Origin: an uncultured Bacteroidales bacterium | GTDB lineage: Bacteria > Bacteroidota > Bacteroidia > Bacteroidales > UBA932 | Reading direction: 5' to 3' | DNA: 42,492 nucleotides | Assembly (NCBI GenBank): GCA_900319485.1 | Contig: ONOQ01000002.1 | Coordinates: 1-42,492 of the forward strand | Part shown: positions 23,450-34,200 of the stretch, in pieces | How positions within the stretch are numbered: the stretch's first letter is position 1 | Layout of the letters: every line of letters begins with the position of its first letter | The notes under the pieces: generated by a model | Database searches by the model: none | The model's input: only the letters and a program-made list of their open reading frames with translations | Told to the model about the DNA's origin: nothing | Position numbers and translations under genes: made by a program

Positions 23450-26400
23450 ATGTTATTAAGCCGAAACGCGATGGCCGCGCTTTTGTCGCTTGCCATTTTT
23501 CTTATTTCTAATCCACTGCAAGCCAGGAGTTTCAAAGGAAAGGTACTTGACAACAAGAACCAGCCCGTGATTGGTGCCGTAGTCATGATTCAAGGCAACG
23601 GCGTGCTCACTGACGCCAATGGTGCATTTGAAATAGATGTTCCATCGGCCGGTGGTACTGCAGAAATATCCTGCCTTGGATATGTAACCAAAAAAGTCAC
23701 CATTTCACCAGATCAGAACAACGTTACCTTTTTCATAAGCGAGGACGCCCTGCAACTGGACGGGACCGTTGTGGTGGGTTATGGAACCACCAAGAAAATC
23801 AACCTCACCGGTGCAGTATCCACAGTTGAGGCCGACCAACTTGAAAACCGTACGGCAAACACCCTTACACATATGCTGCAGGGATCTGTTCCAGGCCTGA
23901 CCGTAACCACCAGTTCCGGTCAGCCGAACGAAAAGCCGTCCTTGTACATCCGCGGTTACGCATCCATCACCTCCGGTGATTCCGGATACTGCCAGCCGCT
24001 GGTGCTCATTGACGGCGTAGAAGCCGACATGAACCAGGTGAATCCGGATGACGTCCAGACAATTTCCGTAATCAAGGACGCATCTTCGGCGGCAATTTAC
24101 GGTGCCCGCGGAGCCTTTGGCGTAATCCTCATCACAACAAAGAGCGGCCAGAACGACTCCGGCAAACCCCGTATCCACTACAGCGGAAACGTGGGTCTGA
24201 TGCGCCCTACAACCCCCACCAATTTCATTCGTACGGGTTATGACCACGTGATGATAACAGACCTCTTCTACAGGAACATGACCGGCAACAACTACACAAA
24301 CTACACGGAAAAAGACATGGAAGAGCTGAAAGCCCGCCGTTATGACCTCGTGGAAAACCCCGATCGCCCCTGGGTGGTACAGGAAGTGAGGGACGGCGAG
24401 CTCAGTTACATCTATTACTGCAACACGGACTGGTATCATGAAATGTTCGTGGACAACAGTCCCGTCACCCAGCACAACATTTCCGTATCCGGTGGTGACT
24501 CAAGGGTGCAGTATTACCTCTCCGGCGGTTACAAGCACCGCGAAGGAACCTACAAGGTAAGGCCCGAGAAATATGACCGCTACAATGTGCGTGCCAAGCT
24601 CAACGTCAACGTTAACAAATGGCTGAGCATAGGCGACAACATATCATTCTTCGCATCCAATTACGACTACCCCGGCAACGCAACGCCAAGCTACAACTGG
24701 TCTTACGCCTGCGTGCATGGTCTGTCCTCATTCCCCCTCAAAAACCCCGACGGCACCTGGGTATACAGTACCGTCCTGTCAAAAGCAAACCTCACTAACG
24801 GCTGCCACATAGACCTTGGCCAGGACACAAAGGTGAACTGGAAGAAGGATCATAACTTCACCAATATGGCAGAGGTGAGCATTCACCCTATAGAAGGCCT
24901 GGACTTCAGGGCGGATTTCACCTACAGGCTGGACGGCACATACAACCGCAACCGCTGGACCAATATGCAGTACTCCAAGTATCCCGGGATATCAAAGGAT
25001 GAGACCACGGGCCGGTTCGCCAACCATCTTGAAGAGTGGCGCTATCGCACGGAATACATGGCATTCAACGCATACGCCACCTATGAGCACAGCTGGGCAG
25101 GCAAACATAATTTCAAGGCCCTTGGCGGCTACAACTATGAGCAGCAAAGTTACGGAAAGATTTATACCGACGGCTACGACCTCTCCTCAAACTATATATC
25201 CGCTTACGCACTTATGCCGTCTGCCGACGCCAAAGTGTCTGACGAGGCCAGTGAATATGCAATCGCCGGTTTCTTCGGCCGTCTCAATTACGACTACGAG
25301 GGTAAATACCTCCTGGAAGTCAGCGCCCGCGCCGATGGCACGTCCCGTTTCCCGGAGGAAAAACGCTGGGGCGTGTTCCCGTCAGCATCGGCCGGATGGA
25401 AATTCACCGACGAACGCTTCATGGAATGGGCAAAAGACGTTCTTAATTACGGTAAAATCCGTTTCTCATACGGCTGGCTTGGAAACCAGCAGGTAAAGGA
25501 CTACATGTTTGCGAGGAAAATAACCCTCGAAAACTCCGGCTGGCTGTTTGACAGCGATTCCACGCAGCCCAAGAAGGCCCACGCCGAAGATCCTACCGGC
25601 AACGCCATTACCTGGGAAGTAGCCAAGCACTACAACCTGGGCCTTGACCTGGGTCTGTTTGACAACCGCCTTTCATTCAGCGGAGAAGCTTTTATCAGAA
25701 AGACCGAGGGCATGATTACAGGTTTGCTCGTTCTGCCTGAAGCCTATGGAGCAGGATCTCCCCAGGAAAACTGCGCAGACCTCCGGACCAGGGGATATGA
25801 GCTGACAGTAGGCTGGAAAGACAGTTTCATGATGGCCGGTCAGCCGTTCAACTATTACATAAGCGGGACCTTGAGCGACGACGAAACCGTCATCACCAAG
25901 TTCTCCGGAAACGCCCGTCAACAACTCTCCAGCCTGTATGAAGGCAAAAGAGTGGGAGACATCTGGGGCTACAGGACAGACGGTCTGTTCCGCACGGACG
26001 AAGAAGCCAAAGAATACACGGACAAAATAAACCACGGAAAAATCACTGAAAATATGCCTGACGGCTGGAAAGCCGGAGACCTTAAGATTCTTGACATCAA
26101 TGGTGATGACGAGATAAGCGCCGGCGCTGAGACTTTGACGGACCACGGAGATCTTGATGTCATCGGCAATTCCAAGCCCCACTACCAATACAGCATCAAC
26201 CTTGGAGCAAGCTGGTATGGCTTTGACCTCAGCGCCTTCTTCCAGGGAATAGGAAAGCTGGACTGGTACCCGCCGTCCGACAACCGCAACTTCTGGTTCT
26301 GCTACTCAAGGGCCGGTTCCACTTGGATTCCTGAGAATTTCATGGACAATGTCTGGACAACTGACAACCCCGATGCATACTTCCCCCGCCCTATGGCCGG

Positions 26401-26695
26401 AGACGGAAAAATTATGGGATACCTCAAAGAGAAGAACGACCGCTACATCCAGAATATCGGATACTTGCGCCTGAAAAACCTGACCTTGGGCTACACTCTT
26501 CCCTCCGATATCGTGAAGAAAGCCGGACTTGGCCGCGTACGTTTCTACTTCTCGGGAGAAAACCTCTTCTACCTTTCACCCCTCAAGAAGTACGGCAAAT
26601 ACATAGACCCTGAAAATGCCATGGCCAACAGCAACTGGCTGTTCTCCTATCCCTGGCAGAAAACATACTCAATTGGAATTGACATAGATTTTTAA
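23450..26695 (+). CDS. SusC/RagA-family TonB-dependent outer-membrane transporter
   Basis: This 1081-aa protein has a signal peptide (about residues 1-25, ending LQARS) and a carboxypeptidase-regulatory-like domain (about 28-105). The linker LQLDGTVVVGYGTTKKINLT precedes a plug with SLYIRGYAS, PLVLIDGVEADM and IKDASSAAIYGARGAFGVIL. The barrel ends YSIGIDIDF. It is clearly more distant from the other three SusC proteins, which share the MDEVVxxGYxSxKxxELSSSVVS type of linker. Its SusD partner follows after 12 nt. It probably takes up a different oligosaccharide or comes from a separate acquisition. Confidence 0.95.
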   Translation: MLLSRNAMAALLSLAIFLISNPLQARSFKGKVLDNKNQPVIGAVVMIQGNGVLTDANGAFEIDVPSAGGTAEISCLGYVTKKVTISPDQNNVTFFISEDALQLDGTVVVGYGTTKKINLTGAVSTVEADQLENRTANTLTHMLQGSVPGLTVTTSSGQPNEKPSLYIRGYASITSGDSGYCQPLVLIDGVEADMNQVNPDDVQTISVIKDASSAAIYGARGAFGVILITTKSGQNDSGKPRIHYSGNVGLMRPTTPTNFIRTGYDHVMITDLFYRNMTGNNYTNYTEKDMEELKARRYDLVENPDRPWVVQEVRDGELSYIYYCNTDWYHEMFVDNSPVTQHNISVSGGDSRVQYYLSGGYKHREGTYKVRPEKYDRYNVRAKLNVNVNKWLSIGDNISFFASNYDYPGNATPSYNWSYACVHGLSSFPLKNPDGTWVYSTVLSKANLTNGCHIDLGQDTKVNWKKDHNFTNMAEVSIHPIEGLDFRADFTYRLDGTYNRNRWTNMQYSKYPGISKDETTGRFANHLEEWRYRTEYMAFNAYATYEHSWAGKHNFKALGGYNYEQQSYGKIYTDGYDLSSNYISAYALMPSADAKVSDEASEYAIAGFFGRLNYDYEGKYLLEVSARADGTSRFPEEKRWGVFPSASAGWKFTDERFMEWAKDVLNYGKIRFSYGWLGNQQVKDYMFARKITLENSGWLFDSDSTQPKKAHAEDPTGNAITWEVAKHYNLGLDLGLFDNRLSFSGEAFIRKTEGMITGLLVLPEAYGAGSPQENCADLRTRGYELTVGWKDSFMMAGQPFNYYISGTLSDDETVITKFSGNARQQLSSLYEGKRVGDIWGYRTDGLFRTDEEAKEYTDKINHGKITENMPDGWKAGDLKILDINGDDEISAGAETLTDHGDLDVIGNSKPHYQYSINLGASWYGFDLSAFFQGIGKLDWYPPSDNRNFWFCYSRAGSTWIPENFMDNVWTTDNPDAYFPRPMAGDGKIMGYLKEKNDRYIQNIGYLRLKNLTLGYTLPSDIVKKAGLGRVRFYFSGENLFYLSPLKKYGKYIDPENAMANSNWLFSYPWQKTYSIGIDIDF

Positions 26696-26707
26696 TCCTT
26701 GACAGAC

Positions 26708-28498
26708 ATGAGAAGAATACTGATACTTTCACTTAGTGCCCTTTGCGCAGCAGCATGTTCGCTGGACCGTGCTCCTCTTGACAGAGAGAGTATGGACACT
26801 TTCTACAAGGATGAAAACCAGTTACAGGCGGCAACGTCGTACTTTTATTCCGCCCTGCTGCCATCCGGAGATGATATTTATAAATTTGAGTACGCAGACC
26901 TTTATTTCTCTTGCAGCAGCCTGAGCGATCTCCAGCTTGGAGGCAAAAACCGGAAAACCCCTACCAGCGACAAGCTCTGGGAGTGGAATACGCTCCGCTA
27001 CATCAATGAGACCTTGGAGAACATGGGCCATTGCAGCGATGAAGTTGTAAGGAATAAATATACCGGCATCACATACTTTTTCAGGGCATATTTCTATTAC
27101 CTTAAATTGCGCCGTTACGGTGAGGTTCCGTGGTACGACCACTCACTTCTGACCGACGACCCCGACCTCTACCGCCCCCGAGACTCCAGAGACTTCATTG
27201 TAGGGAAAATCTTCGAAGACCTTGACAACGCCATCCGGATGCTCCCTGACAATAAGGAGAAATACAAGATTACAAAGTGGGACGCCATGCTCATAAAGTC
27301 AAGGGTAGCCCTCTTTGAAGGCACCTGGCACAAATATCATACTGAATCCCAATATGAGAAGGATGCCAATTATTATCTTAAAATTGCAGCAGAAGTATCA
27401 AAGGAATTCATAGAGAGCTCACCTTATCACATTTACAACACCGGTAATCCCAACACCGACTACCAGCACCTTTTCAGCACAGGAGAAACCGAGGACGAAG
27501 AAGTGGTTCTGGGAAAGAACTTCGCTGTTGATCTGTTTGTCTCACATTTTGCAGCCCGCAGCACATTCGGCGACAGAACTACTGCCATAAACAAGAAGTT
27601 TGTGGACATGTTCCTTAAGGCCGACGGTACCCGTTTCACAGACGATTCCGGGTGGGATAAAAAAGAGTTCTATGACCAGATGACAGGCCGTGACCCCCGC
27701 CTTGCCCAGATTGTGCGCAGCCCGGGATACCACCTCATTGACTCCGACCAAATTATGCCCCCCAGCTTTTCAAACTCCCTTACCGGCTACAACTGCTGCA
27801 AATATGCAGTAAGCGCCACCAAGGTGGGCCCCGGTGAAGCCTGGAGCGGAGAAGACGGAGACCTCCCCGTATGGCGCGCAGCCGAAGTTTACCTTAATTA
27901 TGCGGAGGCACAGGCCGAAAGAACCGACTACGTCATAACCCAGGACGACATTGACCTCAGTATCAAACCTCTCAGGGACCGCGCCGGAATGCCCAACCTG
28001 AATCTTGCCTACGCAAACGCAAACCCCGACAACGCTTACTTGGGATCGGCAAAATACGGTTACACAAACGTGACCGGAGACAATAAGGGCGTAATCCTTG
28101 AAATCCGCCGCGAACGAGCTGTTGAACTGGCCCAGGAACTTGACTTCCGCTGGTGGGACCTGATGCGCTGGAAAGCCGGCAACTGCATGTTGCAGGACCT
28201 CTCAGGCATATATTTCCCAGGTTATGGAGAGTATGACCTTGACCATGACGGAACTCTAGACCTGTGCATTTACAATGGCACAGAGCCAACCACTACTGCC
28301 ACGTCACTTCTGAAAGTGGGATCAGGCCAGGCTGTTGAATTCTCTGAAGGCACTTCCGGCAACATTGTGCCTTATCCCTCAAGAGTCAAAAGGCGCAGCT
28401 TTGATGAAGAAAGGGATTATCTGTTCCCTCTCCCGCTTGGAGACCTTGAAGTCAACCACGGCCTCACGCAGAATCCCGGATGGGATATCCCCAAGTAA
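26708..28498 (+). CDS. SusD/RagB-family outer-membrane lipoprotein
   Basis: This 596-aa protein has a lipoprotein signal ending at Cys17; the ATG at 26708 is chosen over a TTG three codons upstream. The SusD N-terminal helices (YFFRAYFYYLKLRRYGEVPW) and the C-terminal part (WRAAEVYLNYAEAQAERTD, IRRERAVELAQELDFRWWDLMRW) are typical. The barrel-facing partner is the SusC 12 nt upstream. It is distinct from the other three SusD proteins in the window, matching the distinct SusC. Confidence 0.95.
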   Translation: MRRILILSLSALCAAACSLDRAPLDRESMDTFYKDENQLQAATSYFYSALLPSGDDIYKFEYADLYFSCSSLSDLQLGGKNRKTPTSDKLWEWNTLRYINETLENMGHCSDEVVRNKYTGITYFFRAYFYYLKLRRYGEVPWYDHSLLTDDPDLYRPRDSRDFIVGKIFEDLDNAIRMLPDNKEKYKITKWDAMLIKSRVALFEGTWHKYHTESQYEKDANYYLKIAAEVSKEFIESSPYHIYNTGNPNTDYQHLFSTGETEDEEVVLGKNFAVDLFVSHFAARSTFGDRTTAINKKFVDMFLKADGTRFTDDSGWDKKEFYDQMTGRDPRLAQIVRSPGYHLIDSDQIMPPSFSNSLTGYNCCKYAVSATKVGPGEAWSGEDGDLPVWRAAEVYLNYAEAQAERTDYVITQDDIDLSIKPLRDRAGMPNLNLAYANANPDNAYLGSAKYGYTNVTGDNKGVILEIRRERAVELAQELDFRWWDLMRWKAGNCMLQDLSGIYFPGYGEYDLDHDGTLDLCIYNGTEPTTTATSLLKVGSGQAVEFSEGTSGNIVPYPSRVKRRSFDEERDYLFPLPLGDLEVNHGLTQNPGWDIPK

Positions 28499-28542
28499 AC
28501 AACAGAGGATATCACCAAAAGACAACTAATTAAAAAATGTAT

Positions 28543-28550
28543 TATATTTG
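28543..28550 (+). promoter_or_regulatory. -7 promoter box almost touching the start codon
   Basis: TATATTTG is a full TAnnTTTG match and ends 5 nt before the ATG at 28556. Transcription from it would be nearly leaderless, or translation may start at a GTG five codons further in. Confidence 0.5.
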
Positions 28551-28555
28551 CATAA

Positions 28556-30187
28556 ATGAATACTGTAACGGTGGCAAAAAATATCAATAAACTGATTGCA
28601 GTGCTGGCCTGCTTACTGTTTGCCATGCCATATTTCATCTCGTGCGAAAAGCCTGAGACAAATGATGATTCTCAAAATCAGGAGGGCACTGACAATAGTG
28701 ATCCGCAGAATCCCGACAAACCGGGCGATGAATATGCTGGCGGAGAAGTAATTATCAAAGCCCGCATAGAAGACGGAATGCAAACAAAAGTGAACTATCC
28801 TAAGCCCGGATTCTCTGCCTGGAACGCCGGAGACCGCATCATGGTTGTGGCTGTTCACAGGGACGGTGTAATTCACCGCAAAGTGCAGTTTGCCACAATT
28901 GAGGACGGCAATGAGATAAATTTTGTAGGTTTGGTCCCGGCCGGATATAAAATTGCAGGCTATGCTGTATATCCGTACTCGTCAAAACACTACGTTTCAA
29001 TTGATAACGGAGAGGTGACTGCGCTTGGAGTATACACAGGAGAGGTCACTTCAAAGGACATTGGAGACGGTCAGGTGCACATGGTAGGAAAACAGGACTC
29101 TGACGGAACGTTTGTTTTCCGTCATCTTACCGGCGCGCTGCGCATGAATCTGGTAAACATGCCGTCCGGAAGTATCAGCGTCACCATGAATTCTGCAAAG
29201 AACCTCACCGGATGCTATGATGTGAATCTTGACAACAGCACATTCTCCGGAGAATACGACAACGGCTCAACTTCGTTTACCGTAAAAGCTCACGCAGACT
29301 ATTACGGAAACGCCCAAGCTGTGTTCCCACTCCCGGAAGGCACCTATACAGACCTCTCCTTCACGGTTTCTGACAGTGACGGTGAAGTCCTCACTCAAAC
29401 ATTCCCACAGGAGATAACAATCAAAAAGGGTGAATTCCAGGATCTTCAGATGGAACTTGTAATTGACACCTCTGCAGACTTCAGCCGCTGGATGAGAAAA
29501 GACACCACTTTTGTCAATCACATTGAAACAGTGGACCTTGCCCAGCAAGGGCAATTGCAGAACGGCTGCGACACCCTGTTCTATATGTTTGACTCAAAAG
29601 CCCTGTACGGCTATATATCCGTTCCCATCACAACTGCAACCCTGCAGGCTCAGCTGAGGGAGCTGCACGTTTACATAGACCACAATGACGACCAAACCAC
29701 ACAGTTCAACCCCTCCTATGACCTTGGATGGCTGGACCTTAACGGCAGGTACAATTACAACGGCATAGAACTAAACGGCCGATATGACCTCCGCTTTGAC
29801 GGAAGCATATACAAGAGCGGACGCATCCGTAAGATTGAAGACAGTCCCGTGACCCTACGTAAGATTTGCCCTACCCAGCAACCCGACGAAGGCTTTGGCT
29901 GGATGGGAGGTGTTTCAAAGGGGAACAGCACCAAGGAAACATTTGAAGCCGGATACCCGGGTTACATCGGGAGCGGCGTCCTGGACGAAAACAACCGTTT
30001 CCGCTACCAGTTTGAGCTCCAAAGGGACGCAGCACTCATCACGGACAATGACCTTAAAGGCTACACCATGAGCGGACAGGTAACCGGTATTGTCACGGTA
30101 CTTGTAGTTGTGTCTGACCCCAGCTACGGCCACTCCTCAATATGCCCTGACCGCGGCGGTGCTTTCCTTAAAATGCTTGACAAATAA
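28556..30187 (+). CDS. Fimbrillin-like lipoprotein with DOMON/CBM9-like C-terminal region
   Basis: This 543-aa protein has a lipoprotein signal ending at Cys30, longer than usual. A GTG at codon 6 would give a more normal length. An acidic Asn/Asp/Pro linker runs to about residue 60. The fimbrillin-like part (about 65-305) has GFSAWNAGDRIMVVAV, GYAVYPYSSKHYV and FRHLTGALRMNLVNMP. The C-terminal part has LFYMFDSKALYGYISVPIT and LHVYIDHNDDQTTQ, the motif shared with the other fimbrillin-like proteins. It follows a SusC/SusD pair, where a surface glycan-binding protein is normally found. Confidence 0.75.
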   Translation: MNTVTVAKNINKLIAVLACLLFAMPYFISCEKPETNDDSQNQEGTDNSDPQNPDKPGDEYAGGEVIIKARIEDGMQTKVNYPKPGFSAWNAGDRIMVVAVHRDGVIHRKVQFATIEDGNEINFVGLVPAGYKIAGYAVYPYSSKHYVSIDNGEVTALGVYTGEVTSKDIGDGQVHMVGKQDSDGTFVFRHLTGALRMNLVNMPSGSISVTMNSAKNLTGCYDVNLDNSTFSGEYDNGSTSFTVKAHADYYGNAQAVFPLPEGTYTDLSFTVSDSDGEVLTQTFPQEITIKKGEFQDLQMELVIDTSADFSRWMRKDTTFVNHIETVDLAQQGQLQNGCDTLFYMFDSKALYGYISVPITTATLQAQLRELHVYIDHNDDQTTQFNPSYDLGWLDLNGRYNYNGIELNGRYDLRFDGSIYKSGRIRKIEDSPVTLRKICPTQQPDEGFGWMGGVSKGNSTKETFEAGYPGYIGSGVLDENNRFRYQFELQRDAALITDNDLKGYTMSGQVTGIVTVLVVVSDPSYGHSSICPDRGGAFLKMLDK

Positions 30188-30231
30188 TCCTAAACCTCAT
30201 ATTTTATTAACCTTTTTAAATCAAAAAAATT

Positions 30232-31200
30232 ATGAAAAAAGTTTTCATGATTCTGGGTGCAAGCCTTATGGCAGCCCTCGTTGTTATTGGTTGCTCCAAG
30301 CCCAGCAACAACAATCAACAGAAACCCGATGGCGGTGAACAGAAACCCGACGACGGTGAACAGAAACCCGACGACGGTCAAGGCGGCGAGAAAGAATTCT
30401 CTCTCGATGTTGCCATTGATGGCGATTTCTCAGAATGGGACACACTCACCGATGAAACCGCAGACGGTGAATACTATCTCTATGACGAGAACACCGATGC
30501 AGAAAACAATGGTGTCCTCCGTGTAAAATTCACCTCCGACGAGGACTACATCTACATGTACACCGAACTCCTGTTCGAGAACATCGCTTTGTCAGATGCT
30601 GAAAAGGGTGCAATCGGATTTGGCGATTGCAACAACGGTTATGAAAATCATGGTGCAATCAACACAAACGGCGCCCTCATCATCTATGTGGGCGGCGACG
30701 GTGACGACAACAAGCTCTATGCAGCACGTTCTTACGGAGACGAAGATTCAATGTGGGACTACAAGGGCTTTGACGCATTCCCCCAGTACTACTTTGGCTA
30801 TGACAGCAGCCGCGACGTAATGCAGATGGGCTGGCAGCAGAACAACTGTGTTGTTCCCGAGGAAGATCTTTGGGGCGAGCCCCTCAACGATCATGGTGCA
30901 GGTTGGGTAGCTGACACCCCCGACCACGACTCAGATGTTACCGGTGAACAGGACATTAAATTCTCCGGAGTTGTAAAGGTTACAGATCCTGTCTCCAAAA
31001 AAGAGGTTGATGTTATCAAGATTGAACTCTCAATGGACCGCGAAGGTATCCTTAAGATCATCGATGGTGGCAAGGTTAACAACGAGGCTGTTCTTGGCGT
31101 ATTCTACGAGCAGGTTGGTCATGAATCACAACAGTCCAGCAGCCAGGGCGCAGGCAAGCTTCCTTCCGGCAACAAGGCCCTTACCCTCAAGCTCAAATAA
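30232..31200 (+). CDS. CBM9/DOMON-like surface lipoprotein
   Basis: This 322-aa protein has a lipoprotein signal ending at Cys21, then three copies of a 7-residue QKPDxGE-type repeat. One beta-sandwich-like domain starts VAIDGDFSEWDTL and has VKFTSDEDYIYMYTELLF. It is related to the proteins at 10041 and 11065. Asp-rich turns could bind calcium. It lies 44 nt after the fimbrillin-like gene and is followed by a strong hairpin before the next SusC. The codon usage and the abundant Asp/Gly give it the look of a highly expressed surface protein, though expression is not shown. Confidence 0.7.
   Translation: MKKVFMILGASLMAALVVIGCSKPSNNNQQKPDGGEQKPDDGEQKPDDGQGGEKEFSLDVAIDGDFSEWDTLTDETADGEYYLYDENTDAENNGVLRVKFTSDEDYIYMYTELLFENIALSDAEKGAIGFGDCNNGYENHGAINTNGALIIYVGGDGDDNKLYAARSYGDEDSMWDYKGFDAFPQYYFGYDSSRDVMQMGWQQNNCVVPEEDLWGEPLNDHGAGWVADTPDHDSDVTGEQDIKFSGVVKVTDPVSKKEVDVIKIELSMDREGILKIIDGGKVNNEAVLGVFYEQVGHESQQSSSQGAGKLPSGNKALTLKLK
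30317..30379 (+). repeat. Three 21-nt tandem repeats in a lipoprotein linker
   Basis: Three adjacent 21-nt units, differing at a few bases, begin AACAGAAACCCGA and encode the QKPD-type linker after the lipid-bearing Cys. The copy number may vary. Confidence 0.9.
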
Positions 31201-31224
31201 TTTAGCTTGACAATCATTCAAACC

Positions 31225-31258
31225 CGGGAGGGGGGAGGTCTCTTCCCCCTCCCGTTTT
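31225..31258 (+). terminator. Intrinsic terminator before SusC
   Basis: A 10-bp GC-rich stem CGGGAGGGGG/CCCCCTCCCG (31225-31234 and 31245-31254) is followed by TTTT. It lies 24 nt past the CBM9-like gene and 15 nt before the SusC start. It may end the transcript or attenuate it. Confidence 0.8.
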
Positions 31259-31273
31259 AAAAAAAGAGATGAA

Positions 31274-34200
31274 ATGTCTGGATTTAGGAAAATATTTCTG
31301 TCATTTTGCAGCTTACTTATGGTTGCTTTTGCAGCCGGCGGGCAAACAGTTACCGGACAAATTACAGACAAGGCAACAGGAGACCCCGTTCCCGGAGCAG
31401 GCGTTACTGTAAAAGGCACCACCCGCGGCGTTGTAAGTAACCTTGACGGCAACTACAGCATAGAAGCAAAGCCCGGGACCGTACTTGAATTCATGTGTCT
31501 TGGATACAAGACCGTCCAAGAAACGGTGAACGGACAGAAGTCCATTAACGTTGCCCTTGAGGCCGATGTCACCATGCTGGACGAAGTTGTCCTTCTTGGA
31601 TACTCCAGCATGAAGCGGACAGAACTTTCGAGCTCCGTTGTCTCCGTCCAAGGAGAAGCGCTCCGCGATGTCACCACTTCTTCCCTCTCTAAAATGCTTC
31701 AGGGAAAGGTGGCCGGCCTTGAAGTTTACTCCAACTCCGGAGCCCCGGGTGCAGGTGCAACTATCAGGATACGCGGAACCGGCTCCATGACTGCCAGCTC
31801 AGACCCTTTGTACATTGTAGACGGAGTTGTAGGAGACGCATCCTCGTTCTCTCCCAACGACATTGAATCAATCACGGTGCTTAAGGATGCAGGCACCACC
31901 GCCCTGTATGGAGCCTCCGGCGCCGGCGGGGTCATTGTAATCACAACCAAGCATCCAAGGAACGGAGAGCGTTCCAAGATAGAGGTCAGCGCCAAAGCTG
32001 GCATCAAACAGGCGTTAAGCGGCCGCCTCCATATGATGAATACGGCAGAACTGCTTGACTATTACTCACAGTTCATGTCAAAGGGTAGTGTCAAGACCCT
32101 TCAGAAAAACGCCGCCGGCACAGATTATGACTGGTATGGGAACAGCACAATTCTTGCTCCCACACAGGATTATTACATTTCCGCCACCGGCAGTCACGGC
32201 CGTACTTCCTATCTCGCCAGTTTCGGCTATTTTGACGAGAAAGGAACTTTCAAGGGCGGAGACAGTTTTTACAGAAAATTAAGCGGACGCCTGGGCCTGA
32301 GTTCCGAGATTGCACGGAACCTTACCCTTGATGCCCGCATCAACTATAGTTTCAGCGCCAATGCATCGGGAGGAGTTATTCCCCTGCAGCAGCTTCCATT
32401 TGACTCCCCTATAGACGAGAATACCGGTGATTGGGTTTGTATCCGCGGCTCAGAGCGTCCGGACAACGGAAAAATCTGGTACGGCCATGACAAGAACAAC
32501 CCGCTCTATCAAAACGCCTACGGTCAGAATAATCTTACCCGCAGCCATTCCCTGGTAACCGATGCAAAACTGACTTGGAATATCACTGATTTCCTTACAG
32601 CCAGCGGGTCGGCCAGATATTCATTCGGCTTTACAGATGCCAAAGATGTAATAACGCCCGAAGCCAATAACGCCAACTATCCGGACGGCCGTGTTTCCCA
32701 AACCGCAGACTGGGGTACCAGCATAACCCTTAATGCACTCCTGAAGTATTCCCAAACCTTTGGTGGAGCACACAGTGTTGCCGCCCTGGCAGGTTGGGAA
32801 TGGGGAAAGAGCAAATCCCAGTATATCACAGCGCAGGGAAGGGACATGATTGGCGGGCTCACCCAACTGAACATTTCCGTACCCGACGACGTAAAGGGCA
32901 ACCTCTTTGAAGGAGAATCATGGTCTTGGTTTACCCAGGCCCAGTACTCTTATAAAGAAAGGTACATACTAAGCGCAACGCTTAGAAGTGACTCATCTTC
33001 CGTTTTTGCTCCTGGCAAGCGCACCGGATATTTTCCCGCCGTATCGGCCGCGTGGGTAATCACTTCAGAGCCATTCATGAAGAATCTGGACTGGCTCACA
33101 TTCCTGAAACTCCGTGCAAGCTACGGTGCAACCGGAAACTCCGCATTAGGCTACTATAAATATCTGGAAGTATATTCCTTCCCTACCAATTCAAGGTATG
33201 AGAACCAGGTTGGCGGTCTCCCCAAGAATCAGGGCAATCCCAATCTCCACTGGGAGACAGCAATAATGAGGAATATCGGCCTGGACGTTACTTTCATTAA
33301 CCGCATCTCCGTTGCACTTGACTTTTACAGCAATCTGAACAAAGACCTCCTGCTGGCTGTCCCCCTGTCAAGTTCAACAGGATTTGACGAGAGAGTAGAG
33401 AACTCCGGCACAATACGGAACAGAGGTATAGAGCTCCAAATAAGCAGCCAGAACATTGTTACCCGCAATTTCAAGTGGAGCACCACTTTCAACATTGCGC
33501 ATAACCGTAATACCGTAATTTACCTGCCGGACCATCAGGACATCATAATGCCCACTTCATTCGGTACCCAGATATATCGCGAGGGCCAACCGCTATTCAG
33601 CTGGTACATGCCAAAGTGGCTGGGAGTAGACCCGGAAAACGGTAACCCTCTGTGGGAACACTATGTAAATCAGGCCGAACTTGACCTTGGTGTCTATGAC
33701 AGTGCCAAATACAAAGTCGGAGACCCTGTCCCCTCACCCAACCTGAACATAACCGATGATTCCAGAATCATCGGATGCGCCCAACCGGACTTCACCGGAG
33801 GCCTTACGAACACATTCAGCGCATGGGGATTTACCCTTGACGTGAACCTGCAGTTCATCCATGGCAACGACATCTTCAACTTCGCACGCCGCACTCTGGA
33901 TTGCGACGGCTCCTACTCCGACTTCAACCAGATGTCCCTCAATAACGGACTGGGCTGGATAAGGTGGAAAGAAGGAGACCCCGACGGGACCAATGCCATT
34001 GCCACTCACCCCAAGCCCAAGAACGGCGGCAACAAGAACGCCAACGAGCCTACGGGCCGATACCTGGAAGACGGCAGTTACCTCCGTATCAAGAATGTAA
34101 CACTCAGCTATGCAATTCCCTCCAAACTTACCAAGAAAATTGGAATTGCATCGGCCAACGTATTCTTGTCAGCAGACAATCTCTGGACATTCTCCAAGTT

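Noticed and set aside
23705-24475. 256-codon minus-strand frame across SusC
   Set aside because: It is antisense to the regulatory-like and plug domains of SusC and shows no signal peptide or family motif.
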